A DNA stretch of 64,000 bases from Opitutia bacterium (GTDB lineage Bacteria > Verrucomicrobiota > Verrucomicrobiia > Opitutales > Opitutaceae): assembly GCA_947474365.1 (NCBI GenBank), contig CANJIU010000024.1, positions 42,273-106,272 on the forward strand, read 5' to 3'. The notes below the pieces were generated by a model. That model did not search any database, was not told the origin of the DNA, and saw only the letters and a program-made list of their open reading frames with translations. Positions 26,486 through 35,141 of this stretch are shown piece by piece. Positions within the stretch are counted from its first letter, which is position 1. Each line of letters opens with the position of its first letter. Made by a program: the position numbers and the translations under genes.

Positions 26486-27256
26486 TCACTTCATCATCGC
26501 ATCGAGCATCGGCTTCATCGCGTCGGCCCAAAGCTGGTAGCCGGCGGCGTTGGGGTGGAGTTGATCGGGCATGATCGCGAACGGGATTTTCCCGTCCTGA
26601 CCGACGAACGACGCGTTGATATCGAGGAAGCGCACGTTCTTGCCGTCGTCGAGTTTCGCGAGCTCGACGTTGACGGCGTTGATGATCTCCGTGCGCTTGG
26701 CGGCGTCGGTGATGGCGGAATCGGTGATGACGCCCTGGGCGTTCTTGCGGGCGCCGCGGGGGAAGACGGCGAGGACGAGGACCTTGGTTTCTGGAATTTT
26801 CGCGCGGATCATCGCGACGATTTTTTTGTCGGCGGCGGCGATTTCCGCGGCGGTGTGGGTGGCGGTGTTGTTGGTGCCGAGCATGAGGACAACGACCTTG
26901 GGGTGGAGCCCGTCGAGTTCACCGTTTTCGATCCGCCAGATGACGTGCTGGGTCTGGTCGCCGCCGATGCCGAAATTCGCGGGCTGCCATTTCGAGTAGA
27001 AATGCTCCCAGACGTGCGGCGCCTTGGTCCATCCCTGGGTGATCGAGTCGCCGAGGAAGAGGACGCCGATTGGGCCCTCCTTGCCGCGGGCGAGGAACGA
27101 CTCGTGCATCTTGCGGAAGCGACCGTCGGTGTCCTTTTTCTCGATAGCGGCGGAGGCGTCGACCTTTGGGGCGGTGCCGGCAGGCTGTTGGGCCTGCGCG
27201 ACGGCGAGAGCGGCGACGAACGCCACGAGAGAAAGGAGGCGGGGGAGTGATTTCAT
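26486..27256 (-). CDS. exported GDSL/SGNH esterase, PAF-acetylhydrolase-like
   Basis: 256 residues with a signal peptide (about 1-22). SGNH blocks: FLGDSITQGW with nucleophile Ser71, GIGGDQTQHV, LMLGTNNT with the Asn near residue 126, and DQLHPN near 232-237 supplying Asp and His. The layout matches secreted acetylhydrolases related to the platelet-activating-factor acetylhydrolase IB family, often de-acetylating sugars in Verrucomicrobia and Planctomycetes. The substrate is unknown. It converges with the FKBP gene across a hairpin. Confidence 0.88.
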   Translation of the reverse strand: MKSLPRLLSLVAFVAALAVAQAQQPAGTAPKVDASAAIEKKDTDGRFRKMHESFLARGKEGPIGVLFLGDSITQGWTKAPHVWEHFYSKWQPANFGIGGDQTQHVIWRIENGELDGLHPKVVVLMLGTNNTATHTAAEIAAADKKIVAMIRAKIPETKVLVLAVFPRGARKNAQGVITDSAITDAAKRTEIINAVNVELAKLDDGKNVRFLDINASFVGQDGKIPFAIMPDQLHPNAAGYQLWADAMKPMLDAMMK

Positions 27257-27311
27257 GGTAAGAAGAAAGGGTGACTCTCGGCGGAGCCCGGGTGTCAGTC
27301 GACATCTAAGC

Positions 27312-28220
27312 TCAACTCCGCGAACGCCGCTGGGCGATCACATTGTCGATCGTGTACAGTGCGAGGGCCGCCCAGATGAAAACAAAGCACAACGCACGGG
27401 CGCGCGAGAAGGTTTCTTGATAAACCCAGATGCCAAGCGCGAGCTGCACGCTGGGGGCGAGGTATTGGAGTAACCCGAGTGTCGAGAGCCGAATCCTCTG
27501 GGCGCCATAGGCGAAAAGCAGCAATGGCACCGCGGTGATTACACCCGAACTCAGGATGAGCAGGTGCGTGTGCAGATCGACCCGGCCGAGGGCGCCCGTG
27601 CCATTGTGATGCTGCCAGAAAATGAACGCGAGGGCGAAGGGCGCGAGCAGCAGCGTCTCAAGAGTGAGTCCGGTGATCGCGCCGAGTTTCGACTGTTTGC
27701 GCATCAGGCTGTAGCCACCCCAGGTGACGGCCACCACGAGCGCGATCCAGGGTGGCCGGCCCACTTGGACCACCAGCAACGCCACGCCGGTCGCGGCGAG
27801 CACGATTGCGATCCACTGGGCCCGTCGGAGGTGCTCGTGCAGTACAAACCGGCCGGCGGCGACATTGACGAGCGGGACGAGGAAGTAGCCGAGGCTCGTT
27901 TCGATGACGTGACCGGAGTTCACCCCCCAGACGTAGATGAGCCAGTTTCCGGTGAGCAGGCTCGCGCTGAGAAGCTGGGTCCGCAGTGAGCGTCCAGCGC
28001 GCAGGGCGGCGGCGATTTCGCCGAAATTCCGTTGCGCGGCGATGAGCGCCAATAACAGTGCAAGGGACCAGATGTGCCGATGGGCGATGAGCTCAAGCGG
28101 GTTTACTGCCGCCAGCTGTTTCCAATAAAGCGGCACCAACCCCCAGAGAAAATAACACGCCGTCGCGGCGAGTGCTCCCGCCCGGGCTTGGGCGGCGGTG
28201 GTGGGGGAGTGAGATGTCAC
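27312..28220 (-). CDS. rarD: EamA-family permease RarD
   Basis: 302 residues from GTG 28220, with ten predicted helices. AATACYFLWGLVPLYWKQL, LIAHRHIWSLALLL and NWLIYVWGVNSGHVIETSLGYFLVPLVNV match RarD, a DMT-superfamily member first noted for chloramphenicol sensitivity in E. coli; its transported molecule is unsettled. The ATG at 28292 is in frame and would add 24 residues, but GTG 28220 gives the usual short N-terminus before helix 1. It follows the small lipoprotein gene on the same strand. Confidence 0.88.
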   Translation of the reverse strand: MTSHSPTTAAQARAGALAATACYFLWGLVPLYWKQLAAVNPLELIAHRHIWSLALLLALIAAQRNFGEIAAALRAGRSLRTQLLSASLLTGNWLIYVWGVNSGHVIETSLGYFLVPLVNVAAGRFVLHEHLRRAQWIAIVLAATGVALLVVQVGRPPWIALVVAVTWGGYSLMRKQSKLGAITGLTLETLLLAPFALAFIFWQHHNGTGALGRVDLHTHLLILSSGVITAVPLLLFAYGAQRIRLSTLGLLQYLAPSVQLALGIWVYQETFSRARALCFVFIWAALALYTIDNVIAQRRSRS

Positions 28221-28322
28221 GCGAACGACGCTCGGGGGCCGCAGCGACGCGTCAACGTTCGCTTCGCTGTGCCTGTCATCCGGTCTGGGCATTGCGCCGG
28301 CGACACCGGCGACCCTCCCGGA

Positions 28323-28580
28323 TTATTTCTTTCCGGACGAGTTGAAGCCGTATTTTTCGCGAAACTCGGTTTGCGCCTGGGTGCGGGCGGCCTCGGCCGC
28401 GGCACCTTGGGCGGTGAGTTCAGCCACCCGTTTTTCCATCCAGCGCTGGCGGAAGGTCTCCTCCACATCGGCGGCGATGGCCGAACTCTCCTTCGGTCGG
28501 CCGGATTTTTTGGAAAACAGGCAGCCGGTTGAAAACATCAGCGCGGTGCACACAACGGACAGGAGCAAGGTTTTGGTCAT
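28323..28580 (-). CDS. small lipoprotein of unknown function
   Basis: 85 residues. The ATG at 28578-28580 begins a lipoprotein signal, MTKTLLLSVVCTALMFSTGC, with the lipobox Cys at 20. The mature part is short, charged and helical (EETFRQRWMEKRVAELTAQGAAAEAARTQAQTEFREKYG in two segments), suggesting a coiled coil. The frame is open far upstream but that part is the antisense of the proline-rich gene. Neighbouring rarD is 30 bases downstream or overlapping, depending on its start. No family recognised. Confidence 0.7.
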   Translation of the reverse strand: MTKTLLLSVVCTALMFSTGCLFSKKSGRPKESSAIAADVEETFRQRWMEKRVAELTAQGAAAEAARTQAQTEFREKYGFNSSGKK

Positions 28581-28707
28581 TAGGATCGAGGTTTTACCGT
28601 GGGGCGGGTGCCCGCTGACCGCGAGTGAAACTTTTTGGTCCGCTTTTCTTGGGTCGGATTGAGTTTTTGTTTTCGCGCTGTGCCTGATTTTCGCTTTTGT
28701 CGGGCGC

Positions 28708-30282
28708 ATGAGTGACGAGCAAACGCCTCCCCCTTCGTTGCGCCTCAAGCCACGGCTTCGGCCTCCGGAAGGGCAAACGCCAGCTGCCGCTCCCGCCGCT
28801 CCGGCTTCCGATGCCGCGGCAGTACCGTCGACCAACCCGCCACCCGCGCCACCTCCTCCGCCGGCAGACGTGCCGATTTCTGCCGCGTCATCCGCGGCGG
28901 TGAGCCCGGAACCAGCGTCGCCCCCCAAGATCCGTTTCAAGCCGAGATTGACCGGCGAAGCCGCCTCCGCTCCGGCTGCGGCGTCGGCACCGGAAGCATC
29001 CGCGCCGTCAGCGCCACCCGATCTCCCCAAAGTGCCCGATTTGCCGGTTTTTTCCGAATCGGCTCCTCCCCCTTCTATCGCAGCTCCAGCGCCCTCTCCG
29101 ACACCGGCTCCTGCGGCAACGCCTGGAACGGCCCCGACGATTCGTCTGAAAGCGCGGATTCCTGGGGAAGCGGCACCCGCTCCCGCACCGGCGTCGAGTT
29201 CGCCGGCATCGCCGCCCCCTGCGGCGGCCGATCCATCCGCTGCCGCCCCGAGCCTTCGTCCGGCTGCACCGCCTTCGCCCCCTCCCGCCCCTCCGCCGCC
29301 GGCGGATCCCGCCCCGGCCGCCGACCCGGAAAAGTTTAAGCTCAAGCCAAAAGCCCCGGCGCCGGTCGCGCCTCCGCCCCCTCCGCCTCAGGGCGTTTCA
29401 CCGCCCCCGGCTTCGTCTGCTGGCAGTGCACCGCCTCCCGTTCCTGGCCCGCCCCCGATTCCGGCCGCTCCGGTCAAGGCGCCGCCGCCGTTCCCCGTGG
29501 TTGCTCCTCCGAAGTCGGGGAAAACCATCCCGCCCATTCCGCACGTCAGTGTGAAGACGGAAGCGGCGGAAGTGGTAAAGGAAGCTCCGGCGCCGAAGGG
29601 GAAGGACGCACGCAAGCGGAAGATGGTCCTGCTCTCCGCCGGACTGGCGGCGCTTCTGGTGATTGCTGGCGGCGGATTTTTTGCCTTCCGGAAGTTTACG
29701 ACTCCGCCTCCTCCGCCGCCGGCACCCGCCGCCAAGGCCAAGGCGCCGACCGCCCCTCCCGCCGCAGCCACCGCTTCCGCGACCGCCGGCGCGGCCAAGG
29801 CTGGCCCGACTCCGTCCGATACGCTGAACAAGCTCGCCCACGCGCCGGCCGCCGCGATCAACAAGGCTCAGGATGTGATCGCCGCCCGCAAAGCCAGCGG
29901 TCAGACCGACATCGATTTTGAGACCCCGGTGGCCGGCGGTGAAAAGCCCGCTTTGGCCCCGCCCGCCGGGGCTGCCAAGGCGCCGGGATCCGTCACGAAA
30001 ACTTCGACCGGAATGACCTCGAACGGACGTGGAGTTTCGGCCACGACCGAAGTGGAGGCGGCCGTCGAAGCCAGCCCCGCTTTCCGTTCGTTTGTCGCGA
30101 ATGCGAAGATCAGCGGTGTGTTTCAAGGCTCGCCGTCGCGTGCGTTCATCAACGGCCGGCTGGCCCGCGCCGGTGAGACGGTCGACGCCAACCTTGGCGT
30201 GATGTTCGACAGTGTGGATACCGAGCGTCGGCAACTCGTCTTCCGCGACAAGGCCGGCGCCATCGTTTCTCGCAAATACTGA
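28708..30282 (+). CDS. proline-rich single-pass membrane protein with repeated basic motifs
   Basis: 524 residues. Residues 1 to about 300 are Pro/Ala-rich and disordered, carrying four copies of a short basic motif near residues 11 (LRLKPRL), 75 (IRFKPRL), 145 (IRLKARI) and 210 (FKLKPK), spaced 64-70 residues. A basic anchor (KGKDARKRK) precedes one helix at 306-328, giving an N-in topology. After a second Pro/Ala stretch, a folded C-terminal domain (about 450-524: ASPAFRSFVANAKISGVFQG, FINGRLARAGETV, VDTERRQLVFRDKAG) lies outside the membrane and resembles the small beta domains of PilP/GspC-like assembly proteins. Function unknown. It is convergent with the MarC gene. Confidence 0.8.
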   Translation: MSDEQTPPPSLRLKPRLRPPEGQTPAAAPAAPASDAAAVPSTNPPPAPPPPPADVPISAASSAAVSPEPASPPKIRFKPRLTGEAASAPAAASAPEASAPSAPPDLPKVPDLPVFSESAPPPSIAAPAPSPTPAPAATPGTAPTIRLKARIPGEAAPAPAPASSSPASPPPAAADPSAAAPSLRPAAPPSPPPAPPPPADPAPAADPEKFKLKPKAPAPVAPPPPPPQGVSPPPASSAGSAPPPVPGPPPIPAAPVKAPPPFPVVAPPKSGKTIPPIPHVSVKTEAAEVVKEAPAPKGKDARKRKMVLLSAGLAALLVIAGGGFFAFRKFTTPPPPPPAPAAKAKAPTAPPAAATASATAGAAKAGPTPSDTLNKLAHAPAAAINKAQDVIAARKASGQTDIDFETPVAGGEKPALAPPAGAAKAPGSVTKTSTGMTSNGRGVSATTEVEAAVEASPAFRSFVANAKISGVFQGSPSRAFINGRLARAGETVDANLGVMFDSVDTERRQLVFRDKAGAIVSRKY

Positions 30283-30299
30283 CGTGCCTGCTTCGGCTG

Positions 30300-30332
30300 G
30301 AAACCGGCGGCCCGGGTGGGTCCGCCGGTTTC
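30300..30332. terminator. 11-bp hairpin between convergent genes, no T-tract
   Basis: GAAACCGGCGG (30300-30310) pairs perfectly with CCGCCGGTTTC (30322-30332) around an 11-base loop, between the proline-rich gene and the 3' end of the MarC gene. No T-run follows on either strand. Probably a shared 3'-end structure. Confidence 0.45.
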
Positions 30333-30348
30333 GGCATGTGGGTGATGC

Positions 30349-31029
30349 TTACTTGCCCTGCACGGCGTCCCGAATCGCGTGCAGCACGGCCGGATCGGTG
30401 GCGATGCCCAGCACGCCGTTCACGACAAACTGGATGCCGATGCACAGGATCAGGAAGCCCATCACTTTTGAAAGCGCATTCATGCCGTTGAGCCCGATGA
30501 CGCCGACCACGCGTTCCGAAAGGCGCAGCGTGCCATAGGTGATCACCGCGACGACGAGGATGCCGAGGATGATTGCAATGTAATCAAGCCAGCCGGTGGA
30601 GAGGGAAGTGAACCCGATGGTGACGGCGATGGATCCAGGCCCGCTCATCATCGGCATCGCGAGCGGTGAAAATGAAACGTCGCGTTTGGCGCGCGCCGCG
30701 GCGTGGGCCGCGTCGTCCTTTTCCGGGTCGCGCGGCGGCGCCATCAGCATGCCCGACCCGATGCCGGCCACGAGCAAACCGCCCGCGATGCGGAGCCCGG
30801 GAATCGAGATGCCGAAAAAAGCCATGATGAGCCGCCCGCCGATGAGAAAGCAGACGAGGATCACCACCATGTAGACGCAGGCCATGCGGAGCTGGTGCAG
30901 GCGCCGCTCGGATGAATCGCCCTCGGTAATCGCCAGAAAGGTGGGTGCGGTGGCGAGCGGGTTGATGAGCGGCAGCAGGGCGATGACCGTGCCGAGGATG
31001 AGCTCCCAGAAGTGAGAGACGTTGGGCAT
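30349..31029 (-). CDS. MarC-family integral membrane protein
   Basis: 226 residues with six hydrophobic segments. IALLPLINPLATAPTFLAIT at the N-terminus and SPLAMPMMSGPGSIAVTIGF in the middle are MarC/UPF0056 signatures. ATG 31029 is used; a TTG two codons upstream is in frame. Once thought to be a multiple-antibiotic-resistance protein, MarC has no proven substrate, though some members export amino acids. It is the last gene of a PatB-Dus-MarC run on the minus strand. Confidence 0.9.
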   Translation of the reverse strand: MPNVSHFWELILGTVIALLPLINPLATAPTFLAITEGDSSERRLHQLRMACVYMVVILVCFLIGGRLIMAFFGISIPGLRIAGGLLVAGIGSGMLMAPPRDPEKDDAAHAAARAKRDVSFSPLAMPMMSGPGSIAVTIGFTSLSTGWLDYIAIILGILVVAVITYGTLRLSERVVGVIGLNGMNALSKVMGFLILCIGIQFVVNGVLGIATDPAVLHAIRDAVQGK

Positions 31030-31086
31030 GTGCAACGCTTATGCGTCGGGCGCTTGTCGCGCAACCTTGCGCCGAAAGACCGTGGA

Positions 31087-32199
31087 CTACCAGACGTCCA
31101 CCGGTCCTTTGGGCACGGGGATTGACTCCCGCGCATAAATTTCCGCGTCACCGGGTTCGCGCATGAACGAAGCCACCAGCGGTGCCGGGGCGTATTTTCC
31201 CAACAATTCTCCGCCCTCGTCGCAAAACTGTGCCCGCCACGACAAATAATCCGCGACGGCCGCGTCGAAGTCCGCGCGGGATCGGATCGTGATAATCCGC
31301 TGTTTGAAAGGCTTCGACGGACCAAACCGCTTGGCGTACCACGGAGCGACCTTGCGGAAAAGCCGGGCGCCGTGCTCTTCGCCGTAAAATTCGCAGTAGC
31401 GTTCGAAATGCCGGCGCAAGACGCGCAGCCGCTCGGCGAAGTCCGGTTCGGGGAGCAGTTCGCCGGTCTTTAGGAGGTGGGCGGTGCGCCGGAAGATCCA
31501 CGGATCGTAGAATGCGCCGCGCCCGATGCTCACGCCGGCACAACCGGTTGCCTCAAGCATGTGTTTCGCGGCGGTGGGGGTCGTCACGTCGCCGTTGCCG
31601 ATGACCGGAATCGACTTCACCGCCTCCACGACCGCGCGGATGCCCCGGAGATTGACCGTACCGGAAAATCCCTGGGCGCGCGTGCGTCCGTGGACAAAGA
31701 TCGCCGCCACCCCGGTGTCTTCCAGCACGCGCGCCAGGTCGGGAGCGGTGAGATTGTCGTCGTCCCAGCCCAGCCGCATCTTTGCGGTCACCGGAATTTT
31801 TACGGCGGCGATCATCCCGCGGACCAGGGCGGCCGTCTTGTCGAGCTCTGTCATCATCGCGGAACCGCCGCCGATTTTGACCACCTTTTTCACCGGGCAG
31901 CCCATGTTGATGTCGACCGATTCGGCGCCCATTTCCTGACACATCACGGCGGCGTCGCGCATTTCCTCCGGCACGCTGCCGAAGAGTTGAATCGCCAGCG
32001 GGCGATCCTGCGGTGCGGAGGCCACCAGTTTGAGGGCGGTGGGGTTGCGCTCGAGCAGGGAGCGGGCGTTGACGAGGTCCGTGGTTGCCCAGGCCAGTCC
32101 GCCCAGTTCCCGCACCGTCAGTCGCATGGGCAGGTTGGTGTACCCCGCGAGCGGCGAGAGGAACAGATTGGACGAAAGCTCAAACGGGCCCAGGCGCAT
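31087..32199 (-). CDS. dus: tRNA-dihydrouridine synthase
   Basis: 370 residues. FMN-binding barrel segments include LSPLAGYTNLPMR at the N-terminus, AIQLFGSVPEEM, SVDINMGCPVKKVVKIGGGSAMM with catalytic Cys101, FVHGRTRAQGFSG and IPVIGNGDV. These identify a DUS-family enzyme reducing uridine to dihydrouridine in the D-loop of tRNA; it is closest in style to DusB. The start at 32199 is chosen because the upstream extension is Arg-rich and would overlap the aminotransferase gene. Gap to PatB is 32 bases, to MarC 57. Confidence 0.93.
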   Translation of the reverse strand: MRLGPFELSSNLFLSPLAGYTNLPMRLTVRELGGLAWATTDLVNARSLLERNPTALKLVASAPQDRPLAIQLFGSVPEEMRDAAVMCQEMGAESVDINMGCPVKKVVKIGGGSAMMTELDKTAALVRGMIAAVKIPVTAKMRLGWDDDNLTAPDLARVLEDTGVAAIFVHGRTRAQGFSGTVNLRGIRAVVEAVKSIPVIGNGDVTTPTAAKHMLEATGCAGVSIGRGAFYDPWIFRRTAHLLKTGELLPEPDFAERLRVLRRHFERYCEFYGEEHGARLFRKVAPWYAKRFGPSKPFKQRIITIRSRADFDAAVADYLSWRAQFCDEGGELLGKYAPAPLVASFMREPGDAEIYARESIPVPKGPVDVW

Positions 32200-32231
32200 G
32201 GAACGGGAGAGGCAGTGTGGTTGTCGTGGAA

Positions 32232-33383
32232 TTAGGCGAGCGCGGCCTTCATCCGCCGAATTGCCTCGACGAGCGTGGCGCGCGGACAACCGAAATTGAG
32301 CCGTACGTGGGAGCCCTTGGCGGCGCCAAACATCGCGCCGTCACTGAGCCCGACCCCGTGTTCTTCGAAATGGGCGGTGGGGTTTTCCAGTCTGAGGGCG
32401 GAGACATTCATCCACAATAAATAGGTGGCCTCCACCGGCGCATCGACAGTTACGCCCGGCAACTCGTGCGCGATGGCCTCAAGGAGGTAGTCGCGGTTGC
32501 CCCGGAGGTAGGTGAGCAGTTCCTGGCGCCACGGCTCGCAGTCGCGGTAGGCGGCTTCGCAGGCAGTGAAACCGAGGCAGGTGACCTCAGCCACGATGCC
32601 GGCGGTGGCGCGGAGGAAGCGGGCGCGCCGCGTCGCGTCCGGAATGATCGCGATCGACGTGCCCAAACCCGGCACGTTGTAGGTCTTGCTCGGCGCCATC
32701 AGCGTGATGGTGCGTGCGGCGATTTCGGGCGAAAGCACGCTCGTCGGCACGTGAGGCAGTGTCGGATCGAGAATCAGATCGCAGTGAATCTCGTCGGAAC
32801 AAAAGACGAGGTTGTGCCGTTCACAGAAGTCTGCGAGGCGGACGAGTTCCTCGCGGCGCCAGACCCGTGCCAGCGGGTTGTGCGGATTGCAGAGATAAAA
32901 CAGCCTGGTGCGCGGCGTGACGGCGCGTTCGAGGGCTTCCCAGTCGATGCTCCAGGTTCCGTCGCTCAGTCCAAACGGCACCTGAACCGAAACGCGGGCG
33001 CTGTTCTTCGGTGCGGATATGAACGGCGGATAGACGGGTGAAAGCGTGAGCACCTCTTCGCCGGGCTCCGCGAAGGCCTGGGCGGTGACGTTGAGACCGA
33101 CGACGAGGCCGGGCAGCCAGACAATCCACGCGGGATCGATTTTCCAGCCATAACGCCGCTGCATCGCATCGACCATGGCGTCGACCGTCGCCTTGACGGG
33201 GCGCGCGTAGCCGAAGATTCCATGGTCGATTCGTTCATGCAGCGCGGCGAGGATCGCGGGTGCCGACTTGAAATCCATGTCGGCAACCCAGAGGGGCAGC
33301 ACGTCGCGCCCGGCGTATTTTTGCCACTTTTGCGAATCGGTTCCCCGGCGTTCTGGTGCGTGATCAAAATCAAATGAGCTCAT
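32232..33383 (-). CDS. PLP-dependent MalY/PatB-family C-S lyase/aminotransferase
   Basis: 383 residues from ATG 33383. VLPLWVADMDFKSAPAILAAL and GIFGYARP are the characteristic N-terminal MalY/PatB motifs. CNPHNPLARVW and CSDEIHCDLIL bind the cofactor, and APSKTYNVPGLG places the PLP lysine at Lys233. Family members are cystathionine beta-lyases or C-S lyases with side aminotransferase activity, releasing homocysteine or pyruvate. The open frame extends upstream without coding character. It is divergent from the Hsp20 gene across 213 bases in which I see no convincing heat-shock operator. Confidence 0.9.
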   Translation of the reverse strand: MSSFDFDHAPERRGTDSQKWQKYAGRDVLPLWVADMDFKSAPAILAALHERIDHGIFGYARPVKATVDAMVDAMQRRYGWKIDPAWIVWLPGLVVGLNVTAQAFAEPGEEVLTLSPVYPPFISAPKNSARVSVQVPFGLSDGTWSIDWEALERAVTPRTRLFYLCNPHNPLARVWRREELVRLADFCERHNLVFCSDEIHCDLILDPTLPHVPTSVLSPEIAARTITLMAPSKTYNVPGLGTSIAIIPDATRRARFLRATAGIVAEVTCLGFTACEAAYRDCEPWRQELLTYLRGNRDYLLEAIAHELPGVTVDAPVEATYLLWMNVSALRLENPTAHFEEHGVGLSDGAMFGAAKGSHVRLNFGCPRATLVEAIRRMKAALA

Positions 33384-33596
33384 GGATGTCGCCAGCAGAC
33401 GACAATTTCCTGATGAAGCGCGACGATTTTTCCCGATTCTTCTGACACAGGGAGCGACGAATCTGCCCGGCCCAGCGATCGGCGCGCGGGTTAAGAGCCG
33501 TCGTTGGTGCAACTTACTCCTCGTTCGCGATCGGCCTGCCGCATGCAACGGATGCGTCACGAGTAGTTCAACTCACCAAACAAAACTTCCACAACC

Positions 33597-34079
33597 ATGA
33601 GACTCATTCGTTATTCCTATCCCGCGTTTCGCAACGCGTCGCCGTCGTTGGGTAATTTTCGCTATTCTCCGTGGGCTGGTCTCGAGAGTGAAATCGATCG
33701 GCTTTTCCAGGCTACGCTCTCCGGGGTGGACGCCGCAACGTCGTCCTCGCGTTTCCCGATCGATCTGTTCGAGGACAAGACCAATACGTACGTCCGCGCC
33801 GAGCTTCCGGGTGTGAACCGGGACGACATCAAGGTTGAGGTGGTCGATGGCTATTTGACCATCTCGGCCGTTCGCAAAGCGGCGTCGGTCGCAGCCAGTG
33901 CGGGGCAGACAGCTGACGCAACGCCGCCGGAGGCCTCCGCTTTCAGCCGCGCGGTCAGCATCGCAGAAGACACCGTGGCGGAAAAAGTCAGCGCGACCTA
34001 CGAGAACGGCGTTTTGACGGTCACGTTGCCGAAACGTGAGGAGGCTAAGCCCAAGAAGGTCGCGGTTGCGATCACCTGA
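33597..34079 (+). CDS. Hsp20 small heat-shock protein, first of a tandem pair
   Basis: 160 residues. The alpha-crystallin domain runs from about 52 to 150: FPIDLFEDKTNTYVRAELPGVNRDDIKVEVVDGYLTISA and the C-terminal AEKVSATYENGVLTVTLPK are diagnostic. The loop between strands contains an Ala/Thr-rich insert (about 100-120). The N-terminal arm is aromatic and Arg-rich as in IbpA-like chaperones. It holds unfolded proteins without ATP. The leader is A/C-rich (caaaacttccacaaccATG) with no Shine-Dalgarno sequence. A second, divergent Hsp20 follows after 52 bases. Confidence 0.93.
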   Translation: MRLIRYSYPAFRNASPSLGNFRYSPWAGLESEIDRLFQATLSGVDAATSSSRFPIDLFEDKTNTYVRAELPGVNRDDIKVEVVDGYLTISAVRKAASVAASAGQTADATPPEASAFSRAVSIAEDTVAEKVSATYENGVLTVTLPKREEAKPKKVAVAIT

Positions 34080-34131
34080 GGCTCCCGGCCGACACCCAAC
34101 TCGCAGACACAAACTCTCAACCTCGTTCACC

Positions 34132-34536
34132 ATGTCACTTCTCACTTCTTTCATTCCCTCTCTCGTTCGCACTCCCGCCCCCACAGCGGAGAATCAACCC
34201 GCCGATCTCGCGCATGCGGTCAAACCGGTCTACGAAATCAAGGAGACGCCTGACGCCTTTGGCGTGACCGTTTTTCTCCCCGGCGTCGCCAAGCAAGGAT
34301 TGGAGATCACCGCGGAGGAAAGTCAGATCCGCGTGGTGGGCCGCCGCGATTGGACACAGCCGGAGGCGTGGACTGCACTCCATCGCGAAAGCGTCACCGG
34401 ACCTTTCGAATTGGTCTTGGCGCATGACAACGTGGTCGACGCGGAAAAAGTCGCTGCCGAACTGCGCGACGGGGTGCTCCGGATCTCGCTGCCGAAACAC
34501 GAGGCGGCCAAGCCGCGCAAAATCGTGGTCGGCTAA
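34132..34536 (+). CDS. Hsp20-like small heat-shock protein, second of the pair
   Basis: 134 residues. Alpha-crystallin features are present (PVYEIKETPDAFGVTVFLPGV, AELRDGVLRISLPKHEAAKPRKI), but the dimerisation loop is altered to DWTQPEAWTALHRESVTGPFELVLAHD and the N-terminal arm is short. The two Hsp20 proteins may co-assemble, as tandem sHsps do elsewhere; this is inference. A terminator lies 14 bases after the stop, closing a two-gene unit. Confidence 0.9.
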   Translation: MSLLTSFIPSLVRTPAPTAENQPADLAHAVKPVYEIKETPDAFGVTVFLPGVAKQGLEITAEESQIRVVGRRDWTQPEAWTALHRESVTGPFELVLAHDNVVDAEKVAAELRDGVLRISLPKHEAAKPRKIVVG

Positions 34537-34549
34537 AGCGCATGCAACC

Positions 34550-34587
34550 GCCGGGAGTCCGAGACAGGACGCCCGGCGTTTTATTTT
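34550..34587 (+). terminator. Rho-independent terminator after the Hsp20 pair
   Basis: GCCGGG/CCCGGC with a continued GTCC/GGAC stem, one mismatch and a 6-base loop, followed by GTTTTATTTT. It ends the Hsp20 unit and lies 36 bases before the DCC-protein start. Confidence 0.8.
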
Positions 34588-34622
34588 GCGCCGTCCGGCG
34601 TTCGGATCGAATTTCCAGGAGC

Positions 34623-35078
34623 ATGTCGCTCCCGAGCCAACCGCCGTCATCGGAGATTTCCGGGCCGGTATTGTTCTTCGATGGTGAGTGCGGACTGTGC
34701 AACCGAATCGTTCGGTTCTTGCTCCGCATCGACTCGTCGGGCCGGCTGCGGTTTGCCCCTCTCCAGAGCGTCGCGGCCCAGGCTTATTTGCGGCGTCATG
34801 GACTGCCTTTGGTGGATTTCGATACGTTGATTTTCGTTCCTGATTGGAGTCGCCGGGAAGAGCCGGATTTTCAGCTGCGCACGGCGGGGGTGATTTCGGC
34901 CCTGCGTGCGACGGATCGAACCGGGGCGCACCTCCTTGCTTCGGTACTGTCGGTCTTTCCGTCGCCGTTGCGGGACATGGGTTACCGCATGACGGCTCGC
35001 TGGCGGTACCGGATTTTCGGGCCGTGGAAGGTGCGTCCGTTCGCCCGATCTGAATGGTCGAGGCGGTTCCTGAACTGA
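34623..35078 (+). CDS. DUF393 thiol-disulfide oxidoreductase (DCC family)
   Basis: 151 residues. The family motif DxxCxxC appears as FDGECGLCN with Cys23 and Cys26, and the central LRFAPLQSVAAQAYL segment and C-terminal Trp/Arg-rich helix fit DUF393/YuxK proteins. A thioredoxin-like redox role is assumed for the family. ATG 34623 places the motif at the usual distance from the N-terminus. It follows the Hsp20 terminator and precedes the TerC gene by 63 bases. Confidence 0.88.
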   Translation: MSLPSQPPSSEISGPVLFFDGECGLCNRIVRFLLRIDSSGRLRFAPLQSVAAQAYLRRHGLPLVDFDTLIFVPDWSRREEPDFQLRTAGVISALRATDRTGAHLLASVLSVFPSPLRDMGYRMTARWRYRIFGPWKVRPFARSEWSRRFLN

Positions 35079-35141
35079 CATTGACCGGGGATTTGCCGTT
35101 GACGGTTGGCTGGGGCCAAAATGCAGTGCGGTGCTCCCGTT

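Noticed and set aside
28581..29345. Upstream extension of the small lipoprotein frame to 340 residues
   Set aside because: The extra part is a Gly/Ala-rich antisense of the proline-rich gene; the lipoprotein signal begins at 28580.
33384..33596. CIRCE or sigma-32-type heat-shock promoter upstream of the Hsp20 pair
   Set aside because: No matching inverted repeat or -35/-10 pair was found; only a weak 5-bp palindrome (CGCAT/ATGCG) is present.
35079..35141. Possible manganese riboswitch (yybP-ykoY type) before the TerC gene
   Set aside because: The 63-base gap is too short and lacks the conserved loops of that class.
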